Shown here one piece after another: positions 42,481 to 51,900 of a stretch of 64,000 nt of DNA. Source of the stretch: Microbispora catharanthi (lineage in GTDB: Bacteria; Actinomycetota; Actinomycetes; Streptosporangiales; Streptosporangiaceae); contig NZ_VDMA02000012.1 in NCBI RefSeq assembly GCF_006334915.2, forward strand, positions 206,961-270,960, read 5' to 3'. The notes below the pieces were generated by a model. The model saw only the letters and a program-made list of their open reading frames with translations, was not told the origin of the DNA and made no database searches. A program made the position numbers and the translations under genes. Within the stretch, counting starts at the first letter, position 1. Every line of letters starts with the position of its first letter.

Positions 42481-45400
42481 TCCTCAGCACCACCAGCGGG
42501 ACGCCGGCCTCCACCTGGTCACCGGGGCCGACCAGGACCCGTTCGACCACGCCGTCGGCGGGGGCCAGGACGGCGGACTCCATCTTCATCGCCTCCAGCA
42601 CGATCAGCGGCTGCCCGGCGGCGATCCGCCGGCCGGGCGTGACGCTGATCTGCCAGACGCTCGCGGTGAGCTCCGCTTCCACCACCTGGCAACCCGGGGG
42701 GAGCTCCAGCTCGGTCTCGGCCTGGCCTTTGGGCTGCTCCACCCGGTCGAACTCGCCCGACGCCTGCCAGGCCGCCCGCTCGGCGGCGAAGGCGGCGGCC
42801 TGCCGTTCGCGGAAGGCCGCGATGGAGTCGGCGTGCTCGGCCAGGAAGCGGTGGTAGTCGGCGAGCCGGAACACCCCTTCTTCGATCTTGGGTTCGAGGC
42901 GCCCCGCCGCCAGGTCGGCGCGTAGTTCCAGCAGCTCTTCCGCCGTCACCGGATACCAGCGGATGCGGTCGAAGAAGCGCAGCAGCCAGGGGGACCCGGG
43001 CTGGAACGCGCCGCGTTGCTGCCAGCTCGACCACACCTGCGTCGTACGGCCCACGAACTGGTAGCCGCCCGGACCTTCCATCCCGTAGACGCACAGATAG
43101 GCGCCGCCGATGCCGACGGAGTTCTCGGCGGTCCAGGTGCGGGCGGGGTTGTACTTGGTGGTGACCAAACGGTGCCGGGGGTCGAGCGGGGTGGCCACGG
43201 GAGCGCCGAGATAGACGTCGCCGAGCCCGAGGACGAGGTATTCGGCGTCGAAGACGATGCGGTGGACCTCGGCCACGTCCTCCAGGCCGTTCACCCGGCG
43301 GATGAACTCGATGTTCGACGGGCACCAGGGCGCGTCGTCGCGCACTCCCGCCATGTAGCGGGCGATGGCCTCCCGGGTGGCGGGGTCGTCCCAGGACAGG
43401 GGCAGGTGGACGACGCGGCTGGGCACCTCCAGCTCCCCTGTGGGCGGCAGACCGGCCTCGATGCGGAGCAGTTCGGCCAGCAGATCGCGCTGAGAGAGCG
43501 CCGCCGGGTCGAGATGGATCTGAAGCGAGCGGATGCCGGGGGTGAGGTCGACGACGCCGGGCAGGTCTCGGGCGGCGAGCGCCTCCGCCAGGGCGTGCAC
43601 GCGCATGCGCAGGCCCAGGTCGAGCTCCATCGGCCCGTACTCGACAAGGATGTTGTCGTCCCCGCTGCGCCGGTAGGTGACACAGGGCCGCTCGCCGGTC
43701 TCGGGAAGGCGGTGAAGCACGCCGCCGTCGCCGGGAACGCCGATCGCGGGGGGCACGGGGACGAAGGTGACGGTGTCTCCTGGCCGCAGCTGGCCGAGTT
43801 TCCAGCGTTCGGAGCTGACGACGGTGGCCGGGCAGACGAACCCGCCGAGCGACGGGCCGTCGGGGCCGAGCACGACCGGCATGTCACCGGTGTAGTCCAC
43901 GGCGCCCACCGAGTAGGGCGTGTCGTGGATGTTGGAGGGGTGCAGTCCCGCCTCGCCGCCGTCGAGGCGGGCCCAGCGCGGTTTGGGGCCGATCAGGCGG
44001 ACGCCGGTGCGGGCGGAGTTGTGGTGGACCTTCCACTGGGCGGCGTAGAAGTCGCGGATGTCGTCGTCGGTGAAGAACTCGGGGTTGGCGTGCGGGCCCT
44101 CGACCACGCCGATCCGCCAGGCGTGCCCGAACTCGGGCCGCTCCCCTGTTTCGGCGCTGCCGGGGACGAGGCGTCCCTCGTGCCTCAGGCGCTTGAGGGA
44201 TCCGTGCAGGACGTCTCCGGCGCGCAGGGCCCGGCCGCCGTGGCCGCCGAACCCGCCGAGCGTGAACGTCGCGGCGCTGCCCAGGTAGGCGGGAACGTCG
44301 AACCCGCCCGCCATCAGCAGGTAGACGCGCAGTCCCGGCCCTTCGGCGGCGCCGATGTCCAGCACCCCGCCGGCGGGCACGGTGACCGGCTCCCACTGGG
44401 GGACGGGCGCGCCGTCCACCGTGACGGGTGCGGGCGCGCCGGTGACGCAGACGGTGGTGGTGTGGCTGAAGCGCAGCGCCGGGCCGCGCAACGTGCACTC
44501 CAGTCCGGGTGCGCCGGGGTCGTTGCCCAGGGCGGCGTTGCCGTGCCTGAAGGAGCGGTCGTCCATCGGTCCCGACGGCGGCACGCCCACCTGCCAGTAG
44601 CCGGTCCGTCCCGGCCAGTCCTGGACGGTGGTGAGGGTGCCGGGCCGCACCACCTCGATCCGGCGGGAGCCGTCGGCGAGCCCGGCCAGGGTGGCGGTGC
44701 CGTGCGTGGCCGCCCGCACGGAAGGATCGTCTACGGCGGCGCGCAGCAGCCCGAGGTTGGTCTCGACACCGTCGATCCTGGTCTCGGCCAGCGCCGCGGC
44801 CAGCCGGTCCAGGGCCTGTTCCCGGTCGGCGCCGTGCGCGACGACCTTGGCGAGCAGCGGGTCGTAGGCGCTGCTCACCTGGGTGCCCGTCTCCACCCAG
44901 CCGTCCACCCGCACGCCCTCGGGGAACGCGACGCGGGTGAGCAGGCCCGCGCTGGGCCGGTGGTCGCGGCTCGGGTCCTCGGCGTAGACCCGGGCCTCCA
45001 CGGCGTGACCGACCGCCGCGGGCGGGGTCCGCAGCGCGGCGTGCACGTGGCTCGCGTCGCCCTGGGCCAGGCGCAGCATCCACTCGACCAGGTCGACGCC
45101 GTAGATCGCCTCGGTGACCGGGTGCTCCACCTGCAGCCGGGTGTTCACCTCGAGGAAGTACGGCTCGGCGCGCACCGGATCGTAGATGAACTCGACGGTC
45201 CCCGCCGACCGGTAGCGCACCGACGCGCACAGGCCCGCCGCGCTCTCGGCCAGCCTGGCCCGCACCAGCGGCGGCAGGCCGGGGGCGGGGGCCTCCTCCA
45301 GCACCTTCTGGTGACGCCGCTGCAGCGAGCAGTCGCGGTCGCCGAACGTGACGACGCCGCCCAGGCCGTCGCCGAAGACCTGGACCTCGACATGCCGGCC

Positions 45401-46009
45401 GCCCTCGACCAGGCGTTCCAGGAACAGCCCGGCCGAGGCGAAGCTCGCGGCGGCCGTGCGCTGCACGCTGTGCCACGCCTCGGCCAGCTCGCCGGCGTCG
45501 CGGCAGGCGCGCATGCCGATGCCGCCGCCCCCGCCCGTGGCCTTGAGCATGACCGGGTAGCCGATCTCCCGCGCGGCGCTCAGGGCCGCGTCCAGGTCGG
45601 GCAGCAGGCCGGTGCCGGGGAGCAGGGGCACGCCGGCCCGCTCGGCGGCGGCGCGGGCGGTGTGCTTGGTGCCGAACAGGTCGAGCTGCTCGGGAGTGGG
45701 ACCGACGAAGGCCAGCCCGGCGGCTTCGACCCGGCGCGCGAAGGCGGCGTCTTCGGACAGGAAGCCGTAGCCGGGGTGGATGGCGTCCGCGCCGCTGTCC
45801 AGGGCGGCGCGGAGCACCCGGCCGGCGTCCAGGTAGCTCTCCCGGGCGGGGGCGGGGCCGAGCCGTACGGCGTGGTCGGCCAGGCGGACGTGGGCGGCGC
45901 CCCGGTCGGCGTCGGAGTAGACGGCGACCGTGCGCAGGCCCAGGCGGCGGGCGGTGGCGATGACGCGGACGGCGATCTCGCCCCGGTTGGCGATGAGGAG
46001 GGTGTTCAT
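42467..46009 (-). CDS. biotin-dependent guanidine/urea carboxylase
   Basis: A 1180-residue carboxylase. The biotin carboxylase domain (1-450) begins NTLLIANRGEIAVRVIATAR and carries the ATP-grasp glycine loop KATGGGGGIGMRA. Next come the KipA-like and KipI-like carboxyltransferase halves (about 460-1060: PGTLTTVQDWPGRTGYWQVG, then the EVHRIVFDAEYLVL region), and a C-terminal biotinyl domain with VLEAMKMES (Lys is biotinylated). Enzymes of this family carboxylate urea or guanidine. The two adjacent DUF1989 genes favour guanidine. The ATG overlaps the stop of the neighbouring DUF1989 gene as ATGA. Confidence 0.93.
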   Translation of the reverse strand: MNTLLIANRGEIAVRVIATARRLGLRTVAVYSDADRGAAHVRLADHAVRLGPAPARESYLDAGRVLRAALDSGADAIHPGYGFLSEDAAFARRVEAAGLAFVGPTPEQLDLFGTKHTARAAAERAGVPLLPGTGLLPDLDAALSAAREIGYPVMLKATGGGGGIGMRACRDAGELAEAWHSVQRTAAASFASAGLFLERLVEGGRHVEVQVFGDGLGGVVTFGDRDCSLQRRHQKVLEEAPAPGLPPLVRARLAESAAGLCASVRYRSAGTVEFIYDPVRAEPYFLEVNTRLQVEHPVTEAIYGVDLVEWMLRLAQGDASHVHAALRTPPAAVGHAVEARVYAEDPSRDHRPSAGLLTRVAFPEGVRVDGWVETGTQVSSAYDPLLAKVVAHGADREQALDRLAAALAETRIDGVETNLGLLRAAVDDPSVRAATHGTATLAGLADGSRRIEVVRPGTLTTVQDWPGRTGYWQVGVPPSGPMDDRSFRHGNAALGNDPGAPGLECTLRGPALRFSHTTTVCVTGAPAPVTVDGAPVPQWEPVTVPAGGVLDIGAAEGPGLRVYLLMAGGFDVPAYLGSAATFTLGGFGGHGGRALRAGDVLHGSLKRLRHEGRLVPGSAETGERPEFGHAWRIGVVEGPHANPEFFTDDDIRDFYAAQWKVHHNSARTGVRLIGPKPRWARLDGGEAGLHPSNIHDTPYSVGAVDYTGDMPVVLGPDGPSLGGFVCPATVVSSERWKLGQLRPGDTVTFVPVPPAIGVPGDGGVLHRLPETGERPCVTYRRSGDDNILVEYGPMELDLGLRMRVHALAEALAARDLPGVVDLTPGIRSLQIHLDPAALSQRDLLAELLRIEAGLPPTGELEVPSRVVHLPLSWDDPATREAIARYMAGVRDDAPWCPSNIEFIRRVNGLEDVAEVHRIVFDAEYLVLGLGDVYLGAPVATPLDPRHRLVTTKYNPARTWTAENSVGIGGAYLCVYGMEGPGGYQFVGRTTQVWSSWQQRGAFQPGSPWLLRFFDRIRWYPVTAEELLELRADLAAGRLEPKIEEGVFRLADYHRFLAEHADSIAAFRERQAAAFAAERAAWQASGEFDRVEQPKGQAETELELPPGCQVVEAELTASVWQISVTPGRRIAAGQPLIVLEAMKMESAVLAPADGVVERVLVGPGDQVEAGVPLVVLRSDRG

Positions 46010-46662
46010 CGGACCGTCATCCGCACGGGCGTGGGGTCGAAGCCGTTGCACGGGTTGTTGATCTGCGGGCAGTTGGAGATCAGGACCAGCACATCGGTCT
46101 CGGCCCGCAGCGTGACGGCGAGGCCGGGAGCGGAGATGCCGTCCACGATGCCGAGCGTGCCGTCGGGTTCGACCGGGACGTTCATGAACCAGTTGATGTT
46201 GCTGACCAGGTCGCGTTTGCCGAGCCCGTGGCGGCTGCCCTCGATGAGGAAGTTCTCGACGCAGGCGTGCTGGGAGTAGGTGTGGTGTCCGTAGCGCAGC
46301 GTGTTGGACTCCTTGGAGCAGGCGCCGCCGACGGTGTCATGGCGGCCGCAGGTGTCGCCGACGACGGTCATCAGCGGGGTGTGCTCGTTGGACAGCAGCA
46401 CGCTGCCGGTGGTGAGGAAGATGCCGCCCTGGGCGTGGATGGTGTCGGGGGCGCTGTAGCGGACGGCGGTGTCGTGCGCGTCGTACAGCAGGCAGTCGAC
46501 GGCCTGGTTGCCGCCGAGGTCGGTGATGGTCAGCTCCTGCCCGGCCCGGATGATCGCCGACCAGGGGGCACGGGCGGGCACGGTCACCTCGAGCACGGGC
46601 GCATCAACCACGGGCACATCAACCACGGGCACGTCGAGCGTGGGGACGTCGGGCACGGTCAT
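46006..46662 (-). CDS. DUF1989 protein, UAAP2-like subunit
   Basis: A 218-residue DUF1989 protein. The core motif TCGRHDTVGGACSKESNTLRYG and the later HACVENFLIEG segment are typical of urea-amidolyase-associated proteins. In Pseudomonas, a pair of such proteins (CgdAB) hydrolyses carboxyguanidine to allophanate. The N-terminus holds repeated Val-Pro dipeptides (DVPVVDVPVVDAPVLEV). Both ends overlap its neighbours by ATGA, so all four genes are translated as one coupled unit. Assignment to A or B subunit is not certain. Confidence 0.87.
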   Translation of the reverse strand: MTVPDVPTLDVPVVDVPVVDAPVLEVTVPARAPWSAIIRAGQELTITDLGGNQAVDCLLYDAHDTAVRYSAPDTIHAQGGIFLTTGSVLLSNEHTPLMTVVGDTCGRHDTVGGACSKESNTLRYGHHTYSQHACVENFLIEGSRHGLGKRDLVSNINWFMNVPVEPDGTLGIVDGISAPGLAVTLRAETDVLVLISNCPQINNPCNGFDPTPVRMTVR

Positions 46663-47474
46663 CGGGTCACCTCGGCGGTGTTGAGGAAGGCGCGGCGGCC
46701 TTCGGGGCCGGCCTGCCACAGGGGGTCGCCGGGGCCGGTGGGCCGGGCGCGCCAGGCCAGGACTTCCAGCGGGGTGCAGGTGTAGGCGGGGCGGGGGTCG
46801 ACGGGGTGGGCGGTGTTGGCGATGAGCACGGTCAGCGGCATCTCGGCGCGCAGGGTGACGGACGCCCCGGGCCCGGCTGAGCCGGTGAAGGTCAGGCCGC
46901 CGTCGGGGCCGACCCTGACCCCCTGGAAGAAGGAGATCGACGGGGGCAGGTCCCGGGGCTGGAGTCCGTGCTTGGCGGCGGCCAGCTTGAACAGCTCGCG
47001 CCCGGCGGGGGCGGGGCCGTGCGGGGAGCCGTCGCCGTAGCGTTCGGTGTTGCGCCGAAGGGTGGAGACCCCGCACATGGTGTCGTGGCGACCGGAGGTG
47101 TCGGCGACCACGGAGGCCAGCACGCGGCCCTGGTCCGACAGCAGCAGGTGGCCTTCGCCGAGGTAGGCGTTCCACAGCACCTTGACGGTGTCGGCGACGT
47201 TGAGCCGTTCCCAGGGGCGGCCCTCGACGAAGAGCAGCAGGTGCGCGCAGGCGTCGCCGGCCAGGTCGGTGAGGCGCAGCTCGGTGCCCCGGGCCAGCAC
47301 CTTGTGGGTGTAGCCGCCCCCGGCGACGGTTTCGGCCCACACGAGGTGGGCGGGGTCGACGCCGTCGGGCGGGGTGGGCCAGTCCGAGGCCGGGAGCACC
47401 GGCATGGTGTCGCTTGTGGTGCCTTCCTGTGCTCGGGCGTGCTCGCGCGCGCCGTAGGTCGTGCTGGTCGCCAT
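46659..47474 (-). CDS. DUF1989 protein, UAAP1-like subunit
   Basis: A 271-residue DUF1989 protein, paralogous to the next gene. It shares the core pattern DTSGRHDTMCGVSTLRRN and the LTDLAGDACAHLLLFVEG region. An N-terminal extension of about 30 residues is unstructured. First gene of the operon; its ATG has GAGGAGA at seven bases and lies 24 bases from a perfect 24-bp palindrome. Together with its partner it should form the carboxyguanidine deiminase. Older annotation as urea-carboxylase-associated protein is equivalent. Confidence 0.87.
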   Translation of the reverse strand: MATSTTYGAREHARAQEGTTSDTMPVLPASDWPTPPDGVDPAHLVWAETVAGGGYTHKVLARGTELRLTDLAGDACAHLLLFVEGRPWERLNVADTVKVLWNAYLGEGHLLLSDQGRVLASVVADTSGRHDTMCGVSTLRRNTERYGDGSPHGPAPAGRELFKLAAAKHGLQPRDLPPSISFFQGVRVGPDGGLTFTGSAGPGASVTLRAEMPLTVLIANTAHPVDPRPAYTCTPLEVLAWRARPTGPGDPLWQAGPEGRRAFLNTAEVTR

Positions 47475-47497
47475 GACGCGTTCTCCTCTGGGGGGTG

Positions 47498-47521
47498 AAT
47501 TTCTGTCGCACGACAGAAATT
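47498..47521. promoter_or_regulatory. perfect 24-bp TetR operator before the guanidine operon
   Basis: AATTTCTGTCG and CGACAGAAATT form an exact 11-bp inverted repeat around CA. It lies between the divergent TetR gene and the first DUF1989 gene. A related site lies upstream of the permease gene, defining a small regulon. Confidence 0.85.
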
Positions 47522-47620
47522 AGGCGGCGTGTGTTTCCTCTCCTGCGCCCCTGGGTTTCCCGCCCGTTACCGGAAGCGCACAGCCGCGGCGGCCGGTTGG
47601 AGGTGTGCGAGGATCGTGCG

Positions 47621-48331
47621 GTGAGTGCCCGTTCCACCGCGCCCGGCTCCAGCGCGCCCGGCTCCAGCGCGCGAAGGGTCGGCAGGCCGCGAGCCGTCGC
47701 CCGGCCGCGAACCGAGCTGAGCCCGCGGGAGGAGATCCTGGCGGCGGCGGCGGAGCTGTTCACGACGCACGGCTACGCGGCGACCTCGACGAGGGCGATG
47801 GCCGAACGGGCCGGGATCAGGCAGGCGTCGATCTACCACTATTTCGACGGCAAGGAGGACATCCTCGCCGAACTGCTGGAGAGCACGGTGCGGCCCTCGC
47901 TGGAGACCGCCCGCGCCCTGACCGGCGGTACGCCGGAAGAGCGGCTGTGGGAGCTGTGCCACTGCGACGCCAGGCTGCTCTGCTCGGGCCCGCACAACCT
48001 TGGCGCGCTCTACCTCCTGCCCGAGGTGCGCACCGAGCGGTTCGCCGCCTTCCGGCGCATGCGCGGCGAGCTCAAGGACACCTACGCGCGGCTGCTGGCG
48101 GCCACCACCTCCGGCGCGGCGCTGACGCCCGCCGACCGGGCGCTGCGCACCGATCTGCTGTTCGCGCTGATCGAGGGCGTCATCCTGATCCGCAGGGACG
48201 CCCCGGGCGAGATGGCCGCCGACGCCCTGGAGACGCTGGCGGCCGCCACCGCCGACGCGGCGCTACGCCTGGCCGGCGTTCCCGACCGGGATCTGCCCGA
48301 CCTGCGCAAGACGGGCCGCGGGCCGGCGTAG
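47621..48331 (+). CDS. TetR family regulator of guanidine/urea genes
   Basis: A 236-residue TetR protein. The helix-turn-helix is at about 35-80 (AAAELFTTHGYAATSTRAMA, then GIRQASIYHYFDGKED). GTG after a GAGGAT site is preferred, because longer frames start inside the operator. It lies between the guanidine operon and the permease gene, and its last 69 bases overlap the convergent permease gene. The shared palindrome at both promoters indicates it controls uptake and breakdown together. Confidence 0.87.
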   Translation: MSARSTAPGSSAPGSSARRVGRPRAVARPRTELSPREEILAAAAELFTTHGYAATSTRAMAERAGIRQASIYHYFDGKEDILAELLESTVRPSLETARALTGGTPEERLWELCHCDARLLCSGPHNLGALYLLPEVRTERFAAFRRMRGELKDTYARLLAATTSGAALTPADRALRTDLLFALIEGVILIRRDAPGEMAADALETLAAATADAALRLAGVPDRDLPDLRKTGRGPA

Positions 48332-49810
48332 CCGCCGGTAGAGCGCGCCCAGAGCGACGACCGCCACCAGGAAGAGCAGGGTGAACCACTGGAAGAACCA
48401 GTGGCCGGTGATCGGGGCGTACACCTCGGCCCTCGGCCAGGCCAGGTTGACCATCATCGCCAGGCCGTAACAGAAGGCCAGCGCGTTGACCGGCAGGCCC
48501 CAGCGGCCCATGCTGAACAGCCGGCTGCCGTCCTCGGCGAACCCGCCCGGCGCCCCGCCCCGCCAGCCGCCGCGCAGGCGCTGGAGCAGCAGAGGGCCCG
48601 TCACCATCGCGTACGCCAGATAGAGCAGCACGATGCAGGTGGTGCCGATGGCCAGGAACGCCTCGGGAGAGGCGAAGTTGAGCAGCAGGATGGCCGCCGC
48701 GGCCACTCCGGTGACCAGCGCCGGCCCGGTCGGCATCCCGGTGCGGCGCGAGACTCTGGACAGCGCGCCCGACAAGGGCATCGCCCCGTCGCGCGCCATG
48801 GAGAACAACATCCTGGTGGCGGCCGTCTGGATCGCCATGGTCGCCACGGTGATCGCCAGCACCACGTCGGCCAGCAGCAGCTTGCCCACCCAGTCGCCCA
48901 GGCTGCTGGTGAGCACGTAGGACAGGCCCTCGGCGGCCAGCCTCCCGTCGGTCAGGCTGGGAGCGGCGAGCAGACCCGCGAACAGGATGAGTCCCCCGAG
49001 CACCCCGGCCGCCGTGAGCGCGGTCAGGATGGTGCGCGGGGCGACCCGCCGGGGGCTGCGGGTCTCCTCGCTCAGTTCGCCCGCGCTGTCGAACCCGATG
49101 AGGACATACGCGGCGGTGAACGAGCCGACCAGCAGCGCGCCGATGGCCCCGCCCTGCCCGCCGGTGCTGAACGTCACGCCGGGACCGTGCTCGGCGTGGG
49201 TGAGCAGCAGCACGACGATGAGAATCGCGCCGACGATCTCGGCGGTGACGCCGATGCTGTTGATCCGGGCGAGAACGCGGTTGTCGACGACGTTCACGGT
49301 GGTGGTGAGCGCGAGCAGGACCAGGCCGAGAATCGCGGCGTTGGCCGCGCCCGTCGCGGTGGTGGGCGCGGGGTCGCCGCCGACGAGCTGGAAGCCCGGC
49401 CAGATCGCGGGCAGCACCACCTGCAGGGCGAGCGCCGCGGCGGCGATCACGACGATCTGCCCGAGAATCATGATCCACCCGGCGAACCAGCCGAACGTCG
49501 CCGTGCTGAGCCGGGTGGACCACTGGTAGATGGAGCCGGAGATCGGATAGCGGGCGGCCAGCTCGGCGAAACACAGGGCGACCAGGATCTGTCCGGCCAG
49601 CACGACGGGCCAGGTCCAGAAGAAGGCCGGACCGCCGAAGGCGTACCCGAAGGCGAAGAACTGGAAGACCGTGGTCAGTACGGAGATGAAGGAGAAGCCG
49701 GCGGCGAAGGAGGCGTACCTGCCCATGCTGCGGTGCAGCTCCTGGCGGTAGCCGAACGTCTGCAGGGCGCTCTCGTCGGTGGGAGGCGAGGAAGGGACGG
49801 TGACGGCCAT
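48263..49810 (-). CDS. APC-family permease of the urea/guanidine carboxylase system
   Basis: A 515-residue amino-acid/polyamine-type permease with about twelve hydrophobic segments. The early ASFAAGFSFISVLTTVFQFF stretch and the loop GFDSAGELSEETRSPRR are typical of APC transporters that accompany urea carboxylase genes. It probably imports guanidine, urea or a related amine. Its promoter carries a degenerate copy of the guanidine-operon palindrome. The 3' end overlaps the TetR gene on the opposite strand by 69 bases. Confidence 0.9.
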   Translation of the reverse strand: MAVTVPSSPPTDESALQTFGYRQELHRSMGRYASFAAGFSFISVLTTVFQFFAFGYAFGGPAFFWTWPVVLAGQILVALCFAELAARYPISGSIYQWSTRLSTATFGWFAGWIMILGQIVVIAAAALALQVVLPAIWPGFQLVGGDPAPTTATGAANAAILGLVLLALTTTVNVVDNRVLARINSIGVTAEIVGAILIVVLLLTHAEHGPGVTFSTGGQGGAIGALLVGSFTAAYVLIGFDSAGELSEETRSPRRVAPRTILTALTAAGVLGGLILFAGLLAAPSLTDGRLAAEGLSYVLTSSLGDWVGKLLLADVVLAITVATMAIQTAATRMLFSMARDGAMPLSGALSRVSRRTGMPTGPALVTGVAAAAILLLNFASPEAFLAIGTTCIVLLYLAYAMVTGPLLLQRLRGGWRGGAPGGFAEDGSRLFSMGRWGLPVNALAFCYGLAMMVNLAWPRAEVYAPITGHWFFQWFTLLFLVAVVALGALYRRLRRPAARLAQVGQIPVGNAGQA

Positions 49811-49831
49811 CGGGGCTCCGGGCGCTGGGGG

Positions 49832-49855
49832 GATTTCTGTCGATTGACAGTTATT
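49832..49855. promoter_or_regulatory. second TetR operator before the permease gene
   Basis: GATTTCTGTCG-AT-TGACAGTTATT: the left arm matches the perfect operator at 47498 in 10 of 11 positions and the right arm in seven or eight. It lies 22 bases upstream of the permease ATG. Lower symmetry suggests weaker binding. Confidence 0.65.
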
Positions 49856-49978
49856 TACGGGGCCGTCGTTTCCGCGTCGTCACGAGCACGTTCATCCGCC
49901 GTAACGCACTCCTCACCGCTCGCAGCGGCCCGCCGAGCCCTCGGCGAGGGGGCGATGTGGTGCACTCCGCAGGGTTGT

Positions 49979-49991
49979 ATAGGATTCCTAT
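49979..49991. promoter_or_regulatory. MarR operator
   Basis: ATAGGA-T-TCCTAT is an exact 13-bp palindrome, flanked by TTGT and GTAA that extend the partial symmetry. It lies 31 bases upstream of the MarR GTG in an AT-rich patch that must hold the promoter, consistent with autorepression. Confidence 0.65.
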
Positions 49992-50022
49992 GTAAATTCG
50001 GTTCCCGTCCGGAGGAACACCT

Positions 50023-50487
50023 GTGTCCGTCACCCCGAGTGCCGATCCCCCCGAGGAGTCCCAGGCGGTCGCGGCCGTCCTGGACGACCTCGCGGTGCTC
50101 GCCGTACGGCGGCTGTCCGCGCAGAGCGACCTCAGCCTCACGGCCGCGACGACCCTGTCGTACCTGGACCGCAACGGCCCGGAGCGGCTGAGCGTCCTGG
50201 CCGCGCGGCAGGCCGTCACCCAGCCGTCGATGACCCAGCTCGTGCAGCGCCTGGAGCGCGAAGGCCTGGTATGCCGGGCGGTCGACGACCTCGACGGCCG
50301 CGCGGTGCGGGTCAGCGTCACCGACGCCGGCCGGGCGCTGCTGGCCGAGCGGCGCCGACGGCGCAGAGAGCGGCTCACCGAGATGCTCGGCACGCTGTCC
50401 CCCGGCGAGCTGCGTGAGCTGACGCGGGTCGCCGGCGAGTTCCTCCCCCTGCTCCGGCGCCTGCTCCAGGGCACGGCGGACGAGTAG
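50023..50487 (+). CDS. MarR family regulator
   Basis: A 154-residue winged-helix protein of MarR type. The recognition region reads AVTQPSMTQLVQRLEREGLV and the wing DDLDGRAVRVSVTDAGRALL. It starts with GTG after GGAGGAA. It lies 40 bases upstream of an MFS exporter gene in the same direction and has a palindrome in its promoter, the usual layout of a drug- or phenol-responsive repressor-pump operon. The inducer is unknown. Confidence 0.93.
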   Translation: MSVTPSADPPEESQAVAAVLDDLAVLAVRRLSAQSDLSLTAATTLSYLDRNGPERLSVLAARQAVTQPSMTQLVQRLEREGLVCRAVDDLDGRAVRVSVTDAGRALLAERRRRRRERLTEMLGTLSPGELRELTRVAGEFLPLLRRLLQGTADE

Positions 50488-50527
50488 GGATCAGGGCGCT
50501 CCCCCTCGCTTCTTCCCAGGAGGTCCG

Positions 50528-51805
50528 GTGAGCTCTGCTCATGCCCCTGTCTCCAACCCCTTCAAGCAGCCGAAGGCGGTGTGGGCCGTCGCCTTCGCCT
50601 GCGTGATCTCGTTCATGGGGATCGGGCTGGTGGACCCGATCCTGCCCGCCCTCAGCACGAAGCTGCACGCCACGCCCAGCCAGGTGTCGCTGCTGTTCAC
50701 GAGCTACCTGGTCGTCACCGCCGTGGCGATGCTGGTCACCGGGTGGGTCTCCAGCCGGATCGGCGCCAAGCGCACCCTCATCGTGGGCCTCGCCCTGATC
50801 GTGGTGTTCGCCGCCCTCGCAGGGACGTCCGGCAGCATCGGCGGCATCGTCGGCTTCCGCGCCGGCTGGGGCCTCGGCAACGCCCTGTTCATCGCCACCT
50901 CGCTCGCGGTCATCGTCGCGTCGAGCAGCGGCGGCTTCGCCGGAGCGATCATCCTGTACGAGACCGCGCTCGGCGTCGGCATCGCGGTCGGCCCCCTGCT
51001 GGGCGGCGTGCTCGGCGGCATCAGCTGGCGCGGCCCGTTCTACGGCGTCGCGGTCCTGATGGCGATCGCGCTGATCGCCACCGTCACCCTGGTGCGGCCC
51101 ACGCCCACGCCGGCGACGAAGACCGGCATCGCGGCGCCGATCAAGGCCCTGCGTCACCGCGGCCTGCTCATCCTGGGCCTGACCGCGCTCTGCTACAACT
51201 GGGGCTTCTTCACCGTGCTGGGCTACGCGCCCTACCCGATGGAGCTCGACGAGCACCAGCTCGGCCTCGTCTTCACCGGCTGGGGAATCCTCGTCGCGAT
51301 CTTCTCGGTCTTCGGCGCCCCGCGGCTGCAGGCCCGCTTCGGCATCGCCCGCACGCTGTACGCCAACCTCGTGCTGTTCAGCCTCGACATCCTGGTGATC
51401 GCGCTGTTCACCGACAACCGGGTCGCCGTGATCTGCGGCGTGATCGTGGCCGGCGTCTTCATCGGCGTCAACAACACGGTCACGACCCAGGCGGTCATGA
51501 CCATCTCGCCCGTGGAGCGGCCCATCGCCTCCGCGTCGTACGGTTTCATCCGCTTCATCGGCGGCGGTCTCGCGCCCTTCGTCGCGGGCAAGCTCGCCGA
51601 GCACTTCGACAGCCGGCACGCGCCGTTCTACATGGGGGCCGCGGCCGTGCTCCTCGGCGCGGTCGTCCTCACCACCGCGCACCGGCAGCTCGGCGAGGCC
51701 GAGCGCGCCCAGGCGGCCGAGGCGGCCGCCGCCGACCCGGCCGCCGCGCGGCGGGAGGAACTGGAGGAGGAGGCCCTGGCCGAGGACCTCGGTTCGGCCA
51801 CCTGA
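50528..51805 (+). CDS. MFS efflux transporter
   Basis: A 425-residue, 12-helix MFS protein of the drug:H+ antiporter class. The loop between helices 2 and 3 is VTGWVSSRIGAKRTLIVGL (G-x4-D/S-R-x-G-R/A-like), and motif C-like glycines are present in helix 5 (ALGVGIAVGPLLGGVLGG). The C-terminal tail is Ala/Glu-rich and cytoplasmic. It starts with GTG after AGGAGG. Co-transcribed with the MarR gene, which suggests export of a toxic compound that is the MarR ligand. Confidence 0.93.
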   Translation: MSSAHAPVSNPFKQPKAVWAVAFACVISFMGIGLVDPILPALSTKLHATPSQVSLLFTSYLVVTAVAMLVTGWVSSRIGAKRTLIVGLALIVVFAALAGTSGSIGGIVGFRAGWGLGNALFIATSLAVIVASSSGGFAGAIILYETALGVGIAVGPLLGGVLGGISWRGPFYGVAVLMAIALIATVTLVRPTPTPATKTGIAAPIKALRHRGLLILGLTALCYNWGFFTVLGYAPYPMELDEHQLGLVFTGWGILVAIFSVFGAPRLQARFGIARTLYANLVLFSLDILVIALFTDNRVAVICGVIVAGVFIGVNNTVTTQAVMTISPVERPIASASYGFIRFIGGGLAPFVAGKLAEHFDSRHAPFYMGAAAVLLGAVVLTTAHRQLGEAERAQAAEAAAADPAAARREELEEEALAEDLGSAT

Positions 51806-51900
51806 TCGAGGGGCCGGGGGCCGGGCGCGGCGGCCCCACACTGCGTTGCTCATGAGCCAGACCGCCGCGGCCGAGGTGGGATTACCACGCGAGGGCCGGG

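Noticed and set aside
43016..46279. Plus-strand frame of over 1000 codons opposite the carboxylase gene
   Set aside because: An antisense shadow of a well-supported gene with low-complexity Gly/Ala/Val/Arg translation.
47475..47620. Possible guanidine-I (ykkC) riboswitch before the carboxylase operon
   Set aside because: The leader is only about 24 bases from palindrome to ATG and shows none of the conserved ykkC stems.
46006..47763. A 585-codon minus-strand frame spanning the two DUF1989 genes
   Set aside because: Only its last third reads as the UAAP2-like protein; the first part is an out-of-frame Arg/Pro-rich reading of the neighbouring gene.
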